NCBI GenBank assembly: GCA_021018815.1
Contig: JAITYX010000066.1
Span: 372,001 to 436,000, forward strand
DNA: 64,000 nucleotides
From: Talinum fruticosum
Taxonomy: Eukaryota > Streptophyta > Magnoliopsida > Caryophyllales > Talinaceae
Direction: 5' to 3'
This document shows, one piece after another, positions 47,408 through 58,084 of the stretch (the stretch's first letter is position 1; the number at the start of each line of letters is the position of its first letter). Position numbers and translations under genes: made by a program. Under the pieces are notes generated by a model. It had not been told where the DNA came from, searched no databases, and was given only the letters and a program-made list of their open reading frames with translations.

Positions 47408-48720
47408 CACTCGGGATGGTGAAGAAGTCAAATCCTGGAAGCTTATGTTATATCAAATGGGATCCACCAATAGTAGAGGGCTGCAAGCCAATATCCAAGA
47501 GAATGTTTGTTTTTTTAAGTGTTGCATAGATAGGTTCTTCGCAGGGTGTATTGGATCTACTTGTTGTAATCCTCGAAGCTTATGTTACAAAGGTGTGTTG
47601 CTAACCGCATTTGGGTTAGATGGTGACAACCACTTGCTTCCTCATTGCAAATGCAATAGTTAACACCGAAAGCAAGGTGAATTGGATATACTTGTTCAAC
47701 AGTTTGAGAGGTATTATAGGAGATGAAAATATCAACCAATACACATTTATTGCTAACAGATGCAAGGTATTTTACTCATTTATCCTATTTTTTTAATCTT
47801 AGCTAATTCATATAAGTAAAGAGTGTAATTTTTGTTTTTGTGTATGAAGTTGTTGTAGCTTTGAAGGCAATATTTCCTACTGCTCAAAGAAGGATTCTCG
47901 TAGTCCATTATGCTAGGAACTTAAAGAAGTTGTTTTATGGTCCAAAAATGATCACCTTCATGACCAGGGCTACATATGCTTACATAGAGTGGGTGCAAAA
48001 CAAGAACATGGATGCACTTAAGAAAGAGAATGAAGCTGCATGGATTTGACTGTAAGATGAGCTCAAAGAACATTGGTCCAGGTATTTATTTGATGAAGAC
48101 TCAAAAGTTGAGGACAATTCCACAAAGTTTGTGGAATCGTTCAATAATGTAATAGATATGGGTAGAGACAAGCCTGTGTTTGTGTTATGTGAGGCAATTA
48201 GGAAGAAATGCACGGCTTGGATAGTTGAGAGAAAGAGAATTACCGAACAGTTGAGTGGGAAAGTTATGCTTTCGTGAAGGAGAGGCTGCAACTACTTGAA
48301 AAAGATGCTTGAGGGCTAAGGGCTAGTCCTTGTGGGGAGGATTGTTTGAAGTTAGTCAATCCACTCATACCTTGATTGTTAACCTTAAAGATAAGATTTG
48401 TGATTACAAGGTTTGGTAAGTTTCTGGTATTCCACGTAGCATGATTTAAGAGCCATCATATTCATGAAGGAGAACACTCGAAGATTGGGTAAATGACTAG
48501 TATAGTATTGAGAAATTCAAGGAAACTTATAGTGGTAATCTACATCCTATTAGGGATCTTGTCTTTTTGCCAACAATGGACAATCTTCATTATTAGGACC
48601 TCCACTAGTGCAAAAGGCAAGAGGAAGGCCTCCAAAGGAAAGGAAAGGAAAGAAGGGTCTAATGAGGCAAGAAAGAAAACAAGAGCAAAAGTAATGAAGT
48701 GCTCTAACCGCAAGGACTTG
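47408..48720 (+). pseudogene. MULE transposase, C-terminal part
   Basis: Directly after the TSD the reading is SWKLMLYQMGSTNSRGLQ, CIDRFFAGCIGSTC and GVLLTAFGLDGDNHLLPHC. This is the DDE core of MuDR-type transposases, with the first catalytic D frameshifted. A likely intron lies at 47767-47849 (GTATTT..GAAG), and VVALKAIFPTAQRRILVVHYARNLKKLF follows. A degenerate SWIM zinc finger comes next (48370-48440: NLKDKICDYKVW and SGIPRS), then DWVNDWYSIEKF-like sequence. A basic C-terminus ends with KARGRPPKERK-like sequence and KCSNRKDLTHNCRICP, a zinc-knuckle remnant. The order matches mudrA-type transposases. Confidence 0.82.
47767..47849 (+). other. Putative intron in the MULE transposase
   Basis: An AT-rich 83 bp stretch with GT at the start and AG at the end. 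Joining the flanks restores continuous similarity to the MULE core, between the FIANRCK and VVALKAIFPTAQ blocks. Confidence 0.6.
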
Positions 48721-49429
48721 ACTCACAATTGTAGGATTTGCCCCTCTTTGGCAAGGAGAAGGCCAAAAGAAAGAAGAAAGATGAGAAGGAGAAGAACAAA
48801 CTTAGTAGCCAAGGAAGGAGCTTCATACCACATAAGCTCTAACTACTTCCATTTATTCCACAACTGTTGTAGCCTCATCCCTTCCTTCCACCTCTGCTGC
48901 CGCCTCATCCCTTCTTTCTACATCTCGCTACTACACAACCAACCTCAAAAGGGAAGAGAAAAATAGTTGTTGTCACAACTAAGCCAAGGAGAGGTCCTAG
49001 GTTTAAATGCATCAAGGCTGTAACAGAATGAAGCTAAGCCTCTTGCAAGAATGCTCTTTCCTTCAAGTAGTCAGTCGGCTAGGAATTTTCTCTATTTCAT
49101 TCATCAGTTCACGATTGAAGTTAATCACTTTTTGGACAAAATTTTGGGGTTCAATTATTTCTCTTGTCCATGATTGGGTTATGTATGTATGTATGCAGTA
49201 TGTTTCCGACAAACAACTATTAATCCCCATCCCCCTATTTTCTATTATGCCATATTAGATATGAAATTCCTGGGGTTGTACCTTTGAACAAATCAATGAA
49301 ATGGTTTATTTTCCATGCAAATTTGAGTTTCATTCCAAATGTTATACTTAATTACACATGCACCGCCCATATCATATCTAGTTTGTTAATACAAATAGCA
49401 TAACTACAAATAAGCATGTACATAAAGGT

Positions 49430-49834
49430 ATAACAATTTGAACAAGACAGCTTATTTATATACAATATTGAGTTCACTGCAGCTCTCATGTCCACCATCC
49501 GAATGCCAAGCTTTGTCATCTCCTATTTCAACTCCCTTATTTCAATGATATGTTCACAATCTTCTTGATTAGTTATCCTTTCCCTAGCTTTGTAAGCTGA
49601 TTGGGAGGCCAAATTATCTTGCCTACTAGCCTCAACTTCCACCCGTAAATAGAAGGTACTACATTTCAAGCAGCCATAATAAGGCCTCGGATAATTCTTT
49701 TGTGACGTTAACACAAGGTAGTCTAAGTTAGTGATCACCCTGCACCTTGGATAGTATACCTTCACGATGTCACCACCAAATCCATAATTTGTTGAAGCTT
49801 GCATGCTACAACTGCCGAAAAATAAAAAAGTCAA
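49430..49834 (-). pseudogene. zf-GRF-like ORF in the MULE, copy 1
   Basis: MTFLFFGSCSMQASTNYGFGG begins at 49834 on the minus strand. It contains YYPRCRVITNLDY, TSQKNYPRPYYGC and KCSTFYLRVEVEA. The C...TS..N..R.YYGC....C..F pattern is that of a plant GRF zinc finger, with the first CxC region decayed. A helical tail (EDCEHIIEIRELK) then reaches a stop; in copy 2 this tail is open further. It is convergent with the transposase and lies inside the TIR. It may be captured host sequence or an accessory gene. Confidence 0.55.
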
Positions 49835-49960
49835 ACAATAACCATTTCAAAGAACCATCCTAGATTATCTCAAATGCATATAGAAATTAGATTTTGAAAA
49901 ATCAATTCCTCAACATACCTCATGAGAAAGCTTCAACCTTTGTTGTTCGATGCTTACCCA

Positions 49961-50165
49961 GTGAGAGAAAGAGAGAGCGAGTGATGAGAGAGAGAGGGAG
50001 AGAGAGAGAGAGAGTGAGCTAGCAAGCGAGAGATGGAGAGGGAGAGGGAGAGAGAGAGAGGGAAGGGGGAGAGAAAACGAGGGAGCGACAGGGTGAGGGG
50101 GAGAGAGAGAGGGAAAGGGAGAAGCAGAGACAAAACGAGGGAGCGAGAGAGTGAGGGAGAGAGAC
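49961..50165 (+). repeat. GA-rich tract near the MULE right end, copy 1
   Basis: About 200 bp of GAGAGAG/GGGAGAG with internal repeats of GGGAGCGA and GAGAAAACGAGGGAGCGA. On the minus strand this is a CT-rich tract, like 34858-34880 near the left TIR. Confidence 0.85.
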
Positions 50166-50354
50166 TCGGATATGGTTGTGAATTTGTAAGAGTCATGAAG
50201 ACAGAGAGAGTTTTTAGGGTTCCATAAAATAAATAAAATATCAATTCACTTTTATTTAGCATAATTGTCATTTAATGTTTACCAACTACAACTATATTAG
50301 CACAAATATCGAAAATGGACATCTTAATTATTAACACCATCGGTTAAGAAGGTT

Positions 50355-50424
50355 AAAAATTATTTTCCATAGGATATGGGTAGAAAAATGATTACCTTAT
50401 AGTACGAGGGGTACAGATGTTAAC
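50355..50424 (-). repeat. MULE right terminal inverted repeat, copy 1
   Basis: Reverse complement of 34614-34680: ATAGTACGAGGGGTAC, TAGAAAAATGATT and AAAATTATTTTCCAT. The outer end is GATGTTAAC, followed by a CT/TA tract. Confidence 0.88.
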
Positions 50425-50428
50425 AATC

Positions 50429-50467
<39 letters not shown>

Positions 50468-51153
50468 ATGACTCACAATTGTAGGATTTGCCCCTCTTTG
50501 GCAAGGAGAAGGCCAAAAGAAAGAAGAAAGATGAGAAGGAGAAGAACAAACTTAGTAGCCAAGGAAGGAGCTTCGTACCACATCAGCTCTAACCACTTCC
50601 ATATATTCCACAACCGTTGTAGCCTCATCCCTTCCTTCCACCTCTCGCTGCAGCCTCATCCCTTCTTTCTACATCTACTGCTACACAACCAACCTCAAAA
50701 GGGAAGAGAAAGATAGTTACTGTGACAACTAAGCCAAGGAGAGGTCCTAGGTTTAAATGCATCACGGCTGCAATAGAATCAAGCTAAGCCTCTTGCAAGG
50801 ACGCTCTTTCCTTCAATTAGTCGATCGGCTAGGAATTTTCTCTATTTCATTCATCAGTTCACAGTTGAAGTTAATCACTTTTTGGACAAAATTTTGGGGT
50901 TTAATTATTTCTCTTGTCCATGATTGGGTTATGTATGTATGTATGCAGTATGTTTCCGACAAACAACTATTAATCCCCATCCCCCTATTTTCTATTATGC
51001 CATATTAGATATGAAATTCCTGGGGTTGGACCTTTGAACAGATCAATGAAGTGGTTTATTTTCGATGCAAATTTGAGTTTCATTCCAAATATTATACTTA
51101 ATTACACATGCACCGCCCATATCATATCTTGTTTGTTAATACAAATAGCATAA

Positions 51154-51570
51154 CTACAAATAAGCCTCGTACATAAAGGCATAACAATTTGAACAAGACA
51201 GCTTATTTCTATACAATATTGAGTTCACTGCAGCTCTCATGTCCACCATCCGAATGCCAAGCTTTGTCATCTCCTCTTTCAACTCCCTTATTTCAATGAT
51301 ATGTTCACAATCTTCTTCATTAGTTATCCTTTCCTTAGCTTTGTAAGCTGATTGGGAGGCCAAATTGTCTTGCCTAGTAGCCTCAACTTCCACCCCGTAA
51401 ATATAAGGTACTACATTTCCAGCGAGTCATAATAAGGCCTCGGATAATTCTTTTGTGACCTTAACACAAGGTAGTCTAAGTTAGTGATCACCCTGCACCT
51501 TGGATAGTATACCTTCACGGTGTCACCACCAAATCCATAATTTGTTAAAGCTTGCATGCTACAACTGCCG
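51154..51570 (-). pseudogene. zf-GRF-like ORF in the MULE, copy 2
   Basis: Homologous to copy 1. The zinc-finger segment is frameshifted around 51410-51430 (CCAGCGAGTC for CAGC). The tail reads EDCEHIIEIRELKEEMTKLGI with MVDMRAAVNSILY after it, without the stop seen in copy 1. An original protein of roughly 130 residues is inferred. Confidence 0.5.
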
Positions 51571-51717
51571 AAAAATAAAAAAATCAAACAACAACCATTT
51601 CAAAGAACCATCGCACATTATCTCAAAGGCATACACAAATTCGATTTTGAAAAATCAATTCCTCAATATACCTCATGAGAAAGCTTCAACCTTTGATGTT
51701 CGATGCTTACCCAGTGA

Positions 51718-51915
51718 GAGAAAGAGAGAGCGAGTGATAGAGAGAGAGGGAGAGAGAGAGAGAGAGAGTGAGCTAGCGAGCGAGAGAGGGAGAGAGAGAG
51801 AGGGAGAGGGAAGGGGGAGAGAAAACGAGGGAGCGAGAGAGTGAGGGGGAGAGAGAGAGAGGAAAAGGGAGAAGCGGAGACAAAATGAGGGAGCGAGACA
51901 GTGAGGGAGAGAGAC
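51718..51915 (+). repeat. GA-rich tract near the MULE right end, copy 2
   Basis: Duplicate of the tract at 49961-50165 with small indels. Confidence 0.85.
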
Positions 51916-52104
51916 TCGGATATGGTTGTGAAGTTTTGAGAGTCATGAAGACAGAGAGAGTTTTTAGGGTTCCATAAAATAAATAAAATATCAATTCACT
52001 TTTATTTGGCATAATTGTCATTTAATGTTCACCAACTACAACTATATTAGCACAAATATCGAAAAATGACATCTTAATTATTAACACCATTGGTTCGTAA
52101 GGTT

Positions 52105-52174
52105 AAAAATTATTTTTCATAGGACATGGGTAGAAAAATGATTACCTTATAGTACGAGGGGTACAGATGTTAAC
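52105..52174 (-). repeat. MULE right terminal inverted repeat, copy 2
   Basis: The same inverted blocks as 50355-50424, displaced by 1750 bp. Confidence 0.88.
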
Positions 52175-52222
52175 AATCCTCTCTCTCTCTCTCTCTATCT
52201 ATGTATATATATATATATATAA

Positions 52223-52449
52223 TATCCATTTGTCAATTTAGTTTGTCTAACACCGCTCGATAAGCAACATATCCATATCCAAAGTGGGACAAAGATCGCA
52301 TGAATACATGACCTCTTATTATTAAGACGTAAGATATAAAGTAGCCATCCAATTACTCAATTTATAAAGTTATAGTAGCTAATGATGAGGGAAATTACAT
52401 TTTGAATTGACAACAATTGTAGATGGGTGATGGATAAGCCAAATTGACG
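52223..52449 (+). other. Short unassigned flank between MULE and LINE
   Basis: AT-rich DNA with no recognisable gene. It may be the LINE 5' region or target DNA. Confidence 0.4.
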
Positions 52450-53085
52450 CCATTGATATTTAGGGAGAAGTTGAATATTAGAAATCGACTCTTTTATGTT
52501 GTTTAGTGGGAAAAAATCCACAATATCTTGTAACGTTAGGTTTTCTTAAGAGTATTTGGCAGAATTTATGATTGAATAGATCTTCGTCGTGCTTGAGGGG
52601 ATTTTTGTGGTTCGATATCGACATGTGGATGAACATGATATTGCACAACAAGAAGACTATACTTCTTTGATAAAAACCACTAGTTATGAAACCTTGGAGC
52701 GAGAATGTTAAGCTTGACATGTATTTGATCAAACAACTTTATATCTTGATCTAATTCCCTGTATTGGATTTGAAATACTCGTGGGGCACATAGTCCGAGA
52801 AAACATGGAACCATTATTAGTAACCCCTTGAAAGTTGATAAACAAACCAAGGACAAATCAATGTTAGGGTATGCCAGGGTACTAGTGTAGGTGCAATTGG
52901 ATAAAAAGCTCCCTCAATATGTGGAATTCAAATATAAAAAGGGGATATTGTTGAAGCAAAAGGTGGAATACGAATGTAAGCATGTTCGATGCAGCCATTA
53001 TCAAATGCTCGGCAACTTGGAACAGATATGCAAAACAATAAATAAGGTTGGACAAGTCTGGGTGCCAAAGATAACTTAAAGGAAC
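52450..53085 (+). pseudogene. L1-type LINE ORF1 remnant
   Basis: Decayed DUF4283-like sequence is readable in shifting frames at 52600-52860 (KPWSENVKLDMYLIKQLYILI, LDLKYSWG). The segment 52891-53079 follows, with QLDKKLPQYVEFKYKKGIL, YECKHVRCSHYQMLGNLEQICK (a CCHC-like knuckle with the second Cys lost) and WVPK. This is the nucleic-acid-binding ORF1 typical of plant L1 elements. Stops abound. Confidence 0.7.
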
Positions 53086-53259
53086 GAGAATGTTATTCAC
53101 GTAGATGAGGATAAGTTCCAATCAGTAGAGGGTGTAAGACAAAATATCCAGATAGAGATGGGGGCTTCGGAGTTGATTTTATCACATTTGCATATATTGC
53201 AACAAATTTTTGAAAAGAGGTGATGGTAGAAGCTAATACTTCCCTAATTGGGGAACTAC

Positions 53260-54894
53260 CACCTCAACCATGACTTTTGGAACCTACAATGTTAGAGGGA
53301 TGAACAAGGCCTCTAAACAAAATAAAATAAGGATATTCATCCATTCTCACAAAATTGGAATGATTCGTTTGCTTGAAACAAAACTTTGTGACAACTCTTA
53401 TTAAGAAGCCTATAGTAGAAACTTTTATGAATGAAGTTCATACATCGACAATGAACATCACCCGAGAGGTAGAAGGTAGGTACTCTAGAATATTGCTGAC
53501 TATGATGTCTAAAAGTTGGACAACACATATTAATTGGTGCGTTGTGAAGTAGTTCAATTAGCTACTTCCTCTAGATTCTTTACGACCTTTGTTTATGCAA
53601 TAAATGATGCTTAGGCTAGAGGACAACTTTGGGGGAAGTTAGAAGACCTACAAGATTATATTGACATTTCTTGGATTAATTTAGCGAGACTTAAATGCTC
53701 GTTTATTGATAAAAGACAAAATTGGTGGTGGTTAAGTAATTGAGAAAGAAATTAGAGATTTTAAACTCTATATGCATGATTGTGCACTCTATGAGAGGAA
53801 AAGTACATGGTGTTATTACACTTGGACTAACAAACAAAAGCCAAGGGATACAAGTACACTCGAGAATATACAGGGTTTTACCAATCAATCGTGGGTCCTA
53901 TATTCGAATGATGAATAAGCGGATTATCTTCCAACAGGAATATCAAACCATTCTCCAATAGTTGTCAAAGTCTATACAACATAAAAACAAAAATGAGGCC
54001 AATTTAGGTTCGGTGATATGTGCATAGCAAGCCATAATTCCGATCAATCCAAACTCAAAACTAGAAGCTCGGGTCGTAAAGGTAGACTTATGCAATAGTT
54101 AACCTACCATCTAAAGCAACTGAAAGGAAATCTTAAACAGCTTCCTATAAGCCCTTTCGGTCATATGCATGAAAGAGTAGAATTAGTGATAACTCCACCA
54201 CTAGAAACTAAAAAAGACTCCAAATGATGTGTTTAATACCAAGCCAATAGAGAAGAGGAAAATATATCCAAGGAGCTAACTATACTATTGGAGGCTTCCA
54301 CCTCTCTACCGAAACCGCAAAGTAAGCTCCAACGGATTTGGTTACGCGATCAATGCTCAAAGGTTTTCTTTTCATATGGCAAACAAAGAAAGCAACTGAA
54401 ATTGGTAAATTGGATCAACGATAAGGATCATAACAAAATAGAAGGATTATAGAATGTGGCTAAGTATATGGTTAAGTTGTAGCAAAACCTTATTGGGCTA
54501 CTAATTGAATGTTAAGAACCTTTAAACAAGGATGCTTTAATAAATCTCAGCCTTCAACAACAAATACATATCTCTAAGCCCATCATTAAATAGGAAGTAA
54601 AAGTGGCAATGTTCAACATTTCTAAAAACAAATCCTATGGTCCTGGTGGCTAATCAAGTGTTTTCTTTAAGAAGAACAGGGATATAGTAGGGGAATTATA
54701 ACTCTAGCAGTCCAAGAGTTCTTCTAAACTAGACAACTACCGATGCAAGTGTATTGCTCAAATCTGGTCCTCATAGATAAGGTTCATACTCCTTCAACTC
54801 GCAGTGAGTTTAGACCCATTCCATGCCATAATACAATATATAAATATATATCTAAGATCATTTGTGCTAAATTGAGTGAGGTGTTGTAGGGACC
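53260..54894 (+). pseudogene. L1-type LINE ORF2 remnant (endonuclease and RT start)
   Basis: TFGTYNVRGMNKASKQNKIRIF at 53275 opens an endonuclease domain with LLETKL and a decayed DLNA box. CALYERKSTWCYYTWTNKQKPRD and SNHSPIV (the catalytic His motif) follow near 53780-53960. The RT start is at 54600-54890: FNISKNKSYGPGG, AVQEFF and EFRPIPCHN.IYKYISKIICAKLSEVL. Sequence stops at about 54894, where LTR-like DNA begins. Palm motifs are not in the window, so the LINE is cut by the insertion. Confidence 0.78.
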
Positions 54895-56220
54895 ACGACT
54901 TTCACCGAGTTTCTCCATAAATGTAAGCTTCATGCGAGTGTGCTTATTAAGACAAATAATAAGGCGTTTGATTTTTAAGGGATTGATTAATGATTTAGAA
55001 ATTATTTTATTTCGAAAATAATTTTAGAATTCTCAAGATGCCTTTTCGGACGTAAAGATTAAAATAGGAAAATCATCGACGTAAAGCTTCTACTGAACCA
55101 AACAACTAAAACTGTTTGGGATGCATTGTATTTGTTGCGGTGATCATAACTACTAATATCATGGGTTTGAACTTAAAACAAAATTATGAATTGGTTATTT
55201 TAGGTATGTTAATTTCTGATTAGGTGAATATGATGAACTTTAAGTATCTCGTAGGCATTTTTAGGGGAGAGGAAATGTAAGTAAGTGTATATTTGGTTCG
55301 GTTTTTTTGCTAACGGACTAATCGTTCAGATGTGCTAACCGGGGAGTTATTGGCATTTTAGGGGCAGTGATTATAGACTTCGAAAATGTGTTGTCCTTAT
55401 CTTTTTATTTGTGTCATTTATTTGTGTTGGCCCAATGATGAAATCCTAGTCCCATTTGCAAACTCGGATTATAATCGGATTGGATTCGGCGTGATAGAAG
55501 CCAGTAAATCATAAAAAGCCCGTTAGCACCAAAAAATCAGCCTGCTTTTGCTTGGGCTAGCCCACAACCCATTCCTTTCTATCGAACTAAGCCAGGTTAG
55601 GAAGCACCTGCTTTAAATGCAATATTTTATTTTAGTGACCAAATGCGGCCCCACTAGGCGAATTTACTCGTGATTTTTTATTGTCTTGCATTAGACATTT
55701 TGCATTTAGGCATCCTTAAAACTAAAACTTGTGAGTTTTTATTGTGTTTTACATTAGACATTTTGCATTTAAGCGTCCTTCGACATTGTTGTTCTTTTTG
55801 GACCTTTAGGCTTTCACCCTTAAGAACCTTTTCGGGAGGTCGAATCATTATCTTGGTGGATCCACTCGACTAAATACCGAGGTCTGATTACTCTCCACTA
55901 ATAGCAAGCTTTCTTGATCTTTTGATTGAGAGGTAGTGATAATTCAAGTCCCTATGGGATGCAATTTTCAGACAATAGGCCACCATGTATCCTATCTAGA
56001 ATTATCTTGTGAACCTTAAAACCTTGATGGTCTAGGTCTGTACCCATTTTCATTTTCATGCTTGGATGAATGTGGATGCTTTTAGTATTTAACCTTCTTC
56101 TTGTGAGCCTTTAGCTTAGGTTAGATAGTTGAGGTTCACTAAATAACCCTTGTGTGAGTGCAAAAATATAAAAAAATAATGAACCTTCTTGAGTAAGTCT
56201 TTTTTAACCAAGAGCCAAAA
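54895..56220 (+). repeat. Probable LTR and leader of the Tat/Ogre-type element
   Basis: Non-coding. The start is defined by the sudden end of LINE similarity. A 60 bp near-tandem pair around CATTAGACATTTTGCATTTA lies at 55688-55708 and 55751-55771. The 3' boundary of the LTR is uncertain and could fall anywhere between about 55800 and 56200. Confidence 0.4.
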
Positions 56221-56720
56221 TTTTCCATTCCTTTTTAGGTGAGTCCATTTGTTGCATTTTTGAGTCAATCCAAATCATTCCAATCTCGGTCAAAATTTTT
56301 CTGGTCGGTTCCTAGATGTCGGATATAGTTGATGCCGGTTTTGGTCAGCATGTCAATGTGGGCCTTGCCATGACCCCCTTCCATTTTTCAGTAGGTTTGA
56401 GGCATTATGTTTTTTCTCCTCATACTTGCATTTTTATTGCATTTAGCCAATTTTAAATTCATATCAAATTAGGTGAGTCTTTTGTTACATTTAGCTAAAT
56501 TAAAATAATCTCCTATTAGGTTAGTCTATTTCGTTTTTGCATTAGCCAAAAGTAAATTCATCTTAATTAGGAGAGCCATTTTTTGCATTAGTCAATTGAA
56601 ATTCACTTCATTTAAAGTGAGTTCATTTTCTTTTTGCATTTCTTTCTTATTTAGGTCGATCCATTTTTACATGCTTAGCTAAAATTAAAAATACATCCAA
56701 ATAAACGAGCATATTTTCCC
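56221..56720 (+). repeat. Degenerate tandem repeats in the Tat/Ogre leader
   Basis: Units of about 60 bp recur around TTTTTGCATT(TA)GCCAA, AAATTCAT and TTAGGTGAGTC(CATT). Examples start near 56225, 56425, 56475, 56530, 56580 and 56640. Variable tandem repeats between LTR and gag are common in Tat/Ogre elements. Confidence 0.6.
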
Positions 56721-56937
56721 TTTTTTTCCCTCTCTTTTAGGCTAGTCTCTCCTTGGATCTAGCACTTGAGCCCTTTCTCCCCAAAATTTTGTTTCATCTA
56801 GCATAGTCCTGAGCATTTATGCTTTTGGGATGTAGAATAGGGAAGTCGGGTTTTGTCGAAATTCGGGTTCAAAAGAGTACAACGATTGAGTAGGGAGTCC
56901 AATAGAACATCTCCACACTCGAATCATCCGTCAAAAT

Positions 56938-58084
56938 GAAAGGCAGGATTGAGGTTTAAGATAAGAAAATAGAATCCATGTCTGAAATCCTTGATCTTAT
57001 TCTTAAGACTTTTCACAAAAATGAGGAAAACAAAGAAGGAGAAAAAGAAGAAGAACCTATGCCACCGCCTAATGGCCAACCTCCTCTACAAACTCACCCC
57101 GAACCTCGATTTGATCCATGTGTAAACCAGATAGAGAGAGTGCTAAAAGAGTCTTCCATGTTCAAAATTCACTATTATGACTTTATGAGATTACTTCAAT
57201 CCCTTAAAGAAAGTTGCCTCCTAAGTTTAGCATGCCGGACATAAACTTTTATGCTTGTGAGAATCCCCATCATCATGTCCAAAATTTTATAGGAGAAATT
57301 ACTCTAAAAATGTACTTGAGGACACATACCATATCATTTCCTTGGACATTTGATAAAGATGTGAAGAAATGGTACAACGTAGTTGACCCATGCAAGCTAC
57401 CAGTTAGACCGATCTTTTAAGGAGTACCTACATCAGTACTTCTATAACACCGACTTAGGAGTTACTCGTGTGACTTGGAACCGATTAAAAAGAAGAAAAA
57501 GAAAGCTTCACTTACTGTCTCTACAAGTGGACGACAAAGATTGCCAATATAGTAGACCGACCTTCCAAAAAGGATCAAGTTATCATTTTTATGAAGAATC
57601 TTCGACCAACCTATAATCAACATCTGAAGTTTTTTCCTTTTATAAGCTTCACAACCCTTATAGATGCTGGTATGCTAATTGAAGAAGAACTATACGTTGC
57701 GACCACAAAGGTCGTGGCACGTTATAGAGGTAATTACCAGAATAAGGACAAAAAGACATTTAATACGGGCGCTACTAGTCGTGGTGTAGAGATCAATGCC
57801 CTCAACAGGTACACTAACTATGCTCCAATAGATACTACCTATGCTCAAACACTCGATTTCTTACTCTCCAAGGGAAAGATCGAACTTCCACCCATAAGAG
57901 AAGAATTAGAAACTATAAAACAGTCAAAGAAGTAGGACGTAAGAAAATTTTGTAAATACCATCATGCACGAGGACGCGATATCGAATAATGTTGGACTTT
58001 TAAGAACAAACCAGAGAGTATGTTTCTTAATAGTCAACTTCCTCTCCCTAAGGCTGCTCGAAGTTGAGTAACAATGATACACCA
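56938..58084 (+). pseudogene. Tat/Ogre-type gag, interrupted
   Basis: MSEILDLILKTFHKNEENKEG (56978) leads into a proline-rich linker. LPPKFSMPDINFYACENPHHH follows (frame change near 57215), then KKWYNVVDPCKLP and KEYLHQYFYNTDLGVTR. TLIDAGMLIEEELYVA follows (57655-57700), then DTTYAQTLDFLLSKGKIELPP. A CKYHHARGRDIE.CW..KNK stretch at 57955-58010 resembles the Tat zinc-finger-like CxYH..GH...CW motif. The order and motifs match the capsid and C-terminal part of Tat/Ogre gag. At least four frame changes are present, and it ends at the Sirevirus LTR. Confidence 0.72.

Larger units (their letters stand above)
48719..50469 (+). repeat. Tandem duplication of the MULE 3' end, copy 1
   Basis: Starts at GACTCACAATTGTAGGATTTG and ends in a CT/TA tract. 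It includes the transposase C-terminus, the zf-GRF-like ORF, the GA-rich tract and the right TIR. Copy 2 repeats it with a constant offset of 1750 bp. Confidence 0.95.
34614..52171 (+). mobile_element. Mutator-like element (MULE), split by element E and with a duplicated right end
   Basis: Inverted terminal sequences at 34614-34680 and 50355-50424 bracket a mudrA-type transposase pseudogene, and an opposite-strand ORF with a zf-GRF-like motif. Removing the 10.8 kb Sirevirus E and one AAGAA leaves a roughly 5 kb element plus a 1.75 kb tandem duplication of its 3' end. A 9-11 bp TSD, expected for MULEs, could not be verified because the left flank is a TA repeat. Confidence 0.82.
50470..52222 (+). 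repeat. Tandem duplication of the MULE 3' end, copy 2
   Basis: It follows copy 1 without spacer (TATAATG|ACTCAC). Similarity is about 95% by eye, and the copy ends in the same CT/TA tract before unique DNA (ATATCCATTTGTC). It carries its own complete right TIR. Confidence 0.95.
54895..58084 (+). mobile_element. Tat/Ogre-type gypsy element: 5' region and gag
   Basis: The LINE RT frame stops near 54892-54895, where TGTAGGGACCACGAC begins, a plausible LTR start. A long non-coding leader with tandem repeats follows, then a Tat/Ogre-type gag. The gag end is cut by a Sirevirus LTR at 58085. The LTR end and primer site were not located; no TGGCGCC-type or methionine-type site is obvious. The pol part is not in the window. 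Confidence 0.62.

Noticed and set aside
49954..50271. Ser/Leu/Pro-rich and Arg/Glu-rich ORFs on both strands
   Set aside because: They are translations of the GA-rich tract; low complexity and present in all frames.
56221..56720. CRISPR-like array
   Set aside because: Units are degenerate and lack unique spacers; this is plant retrotransposon leader DNA.
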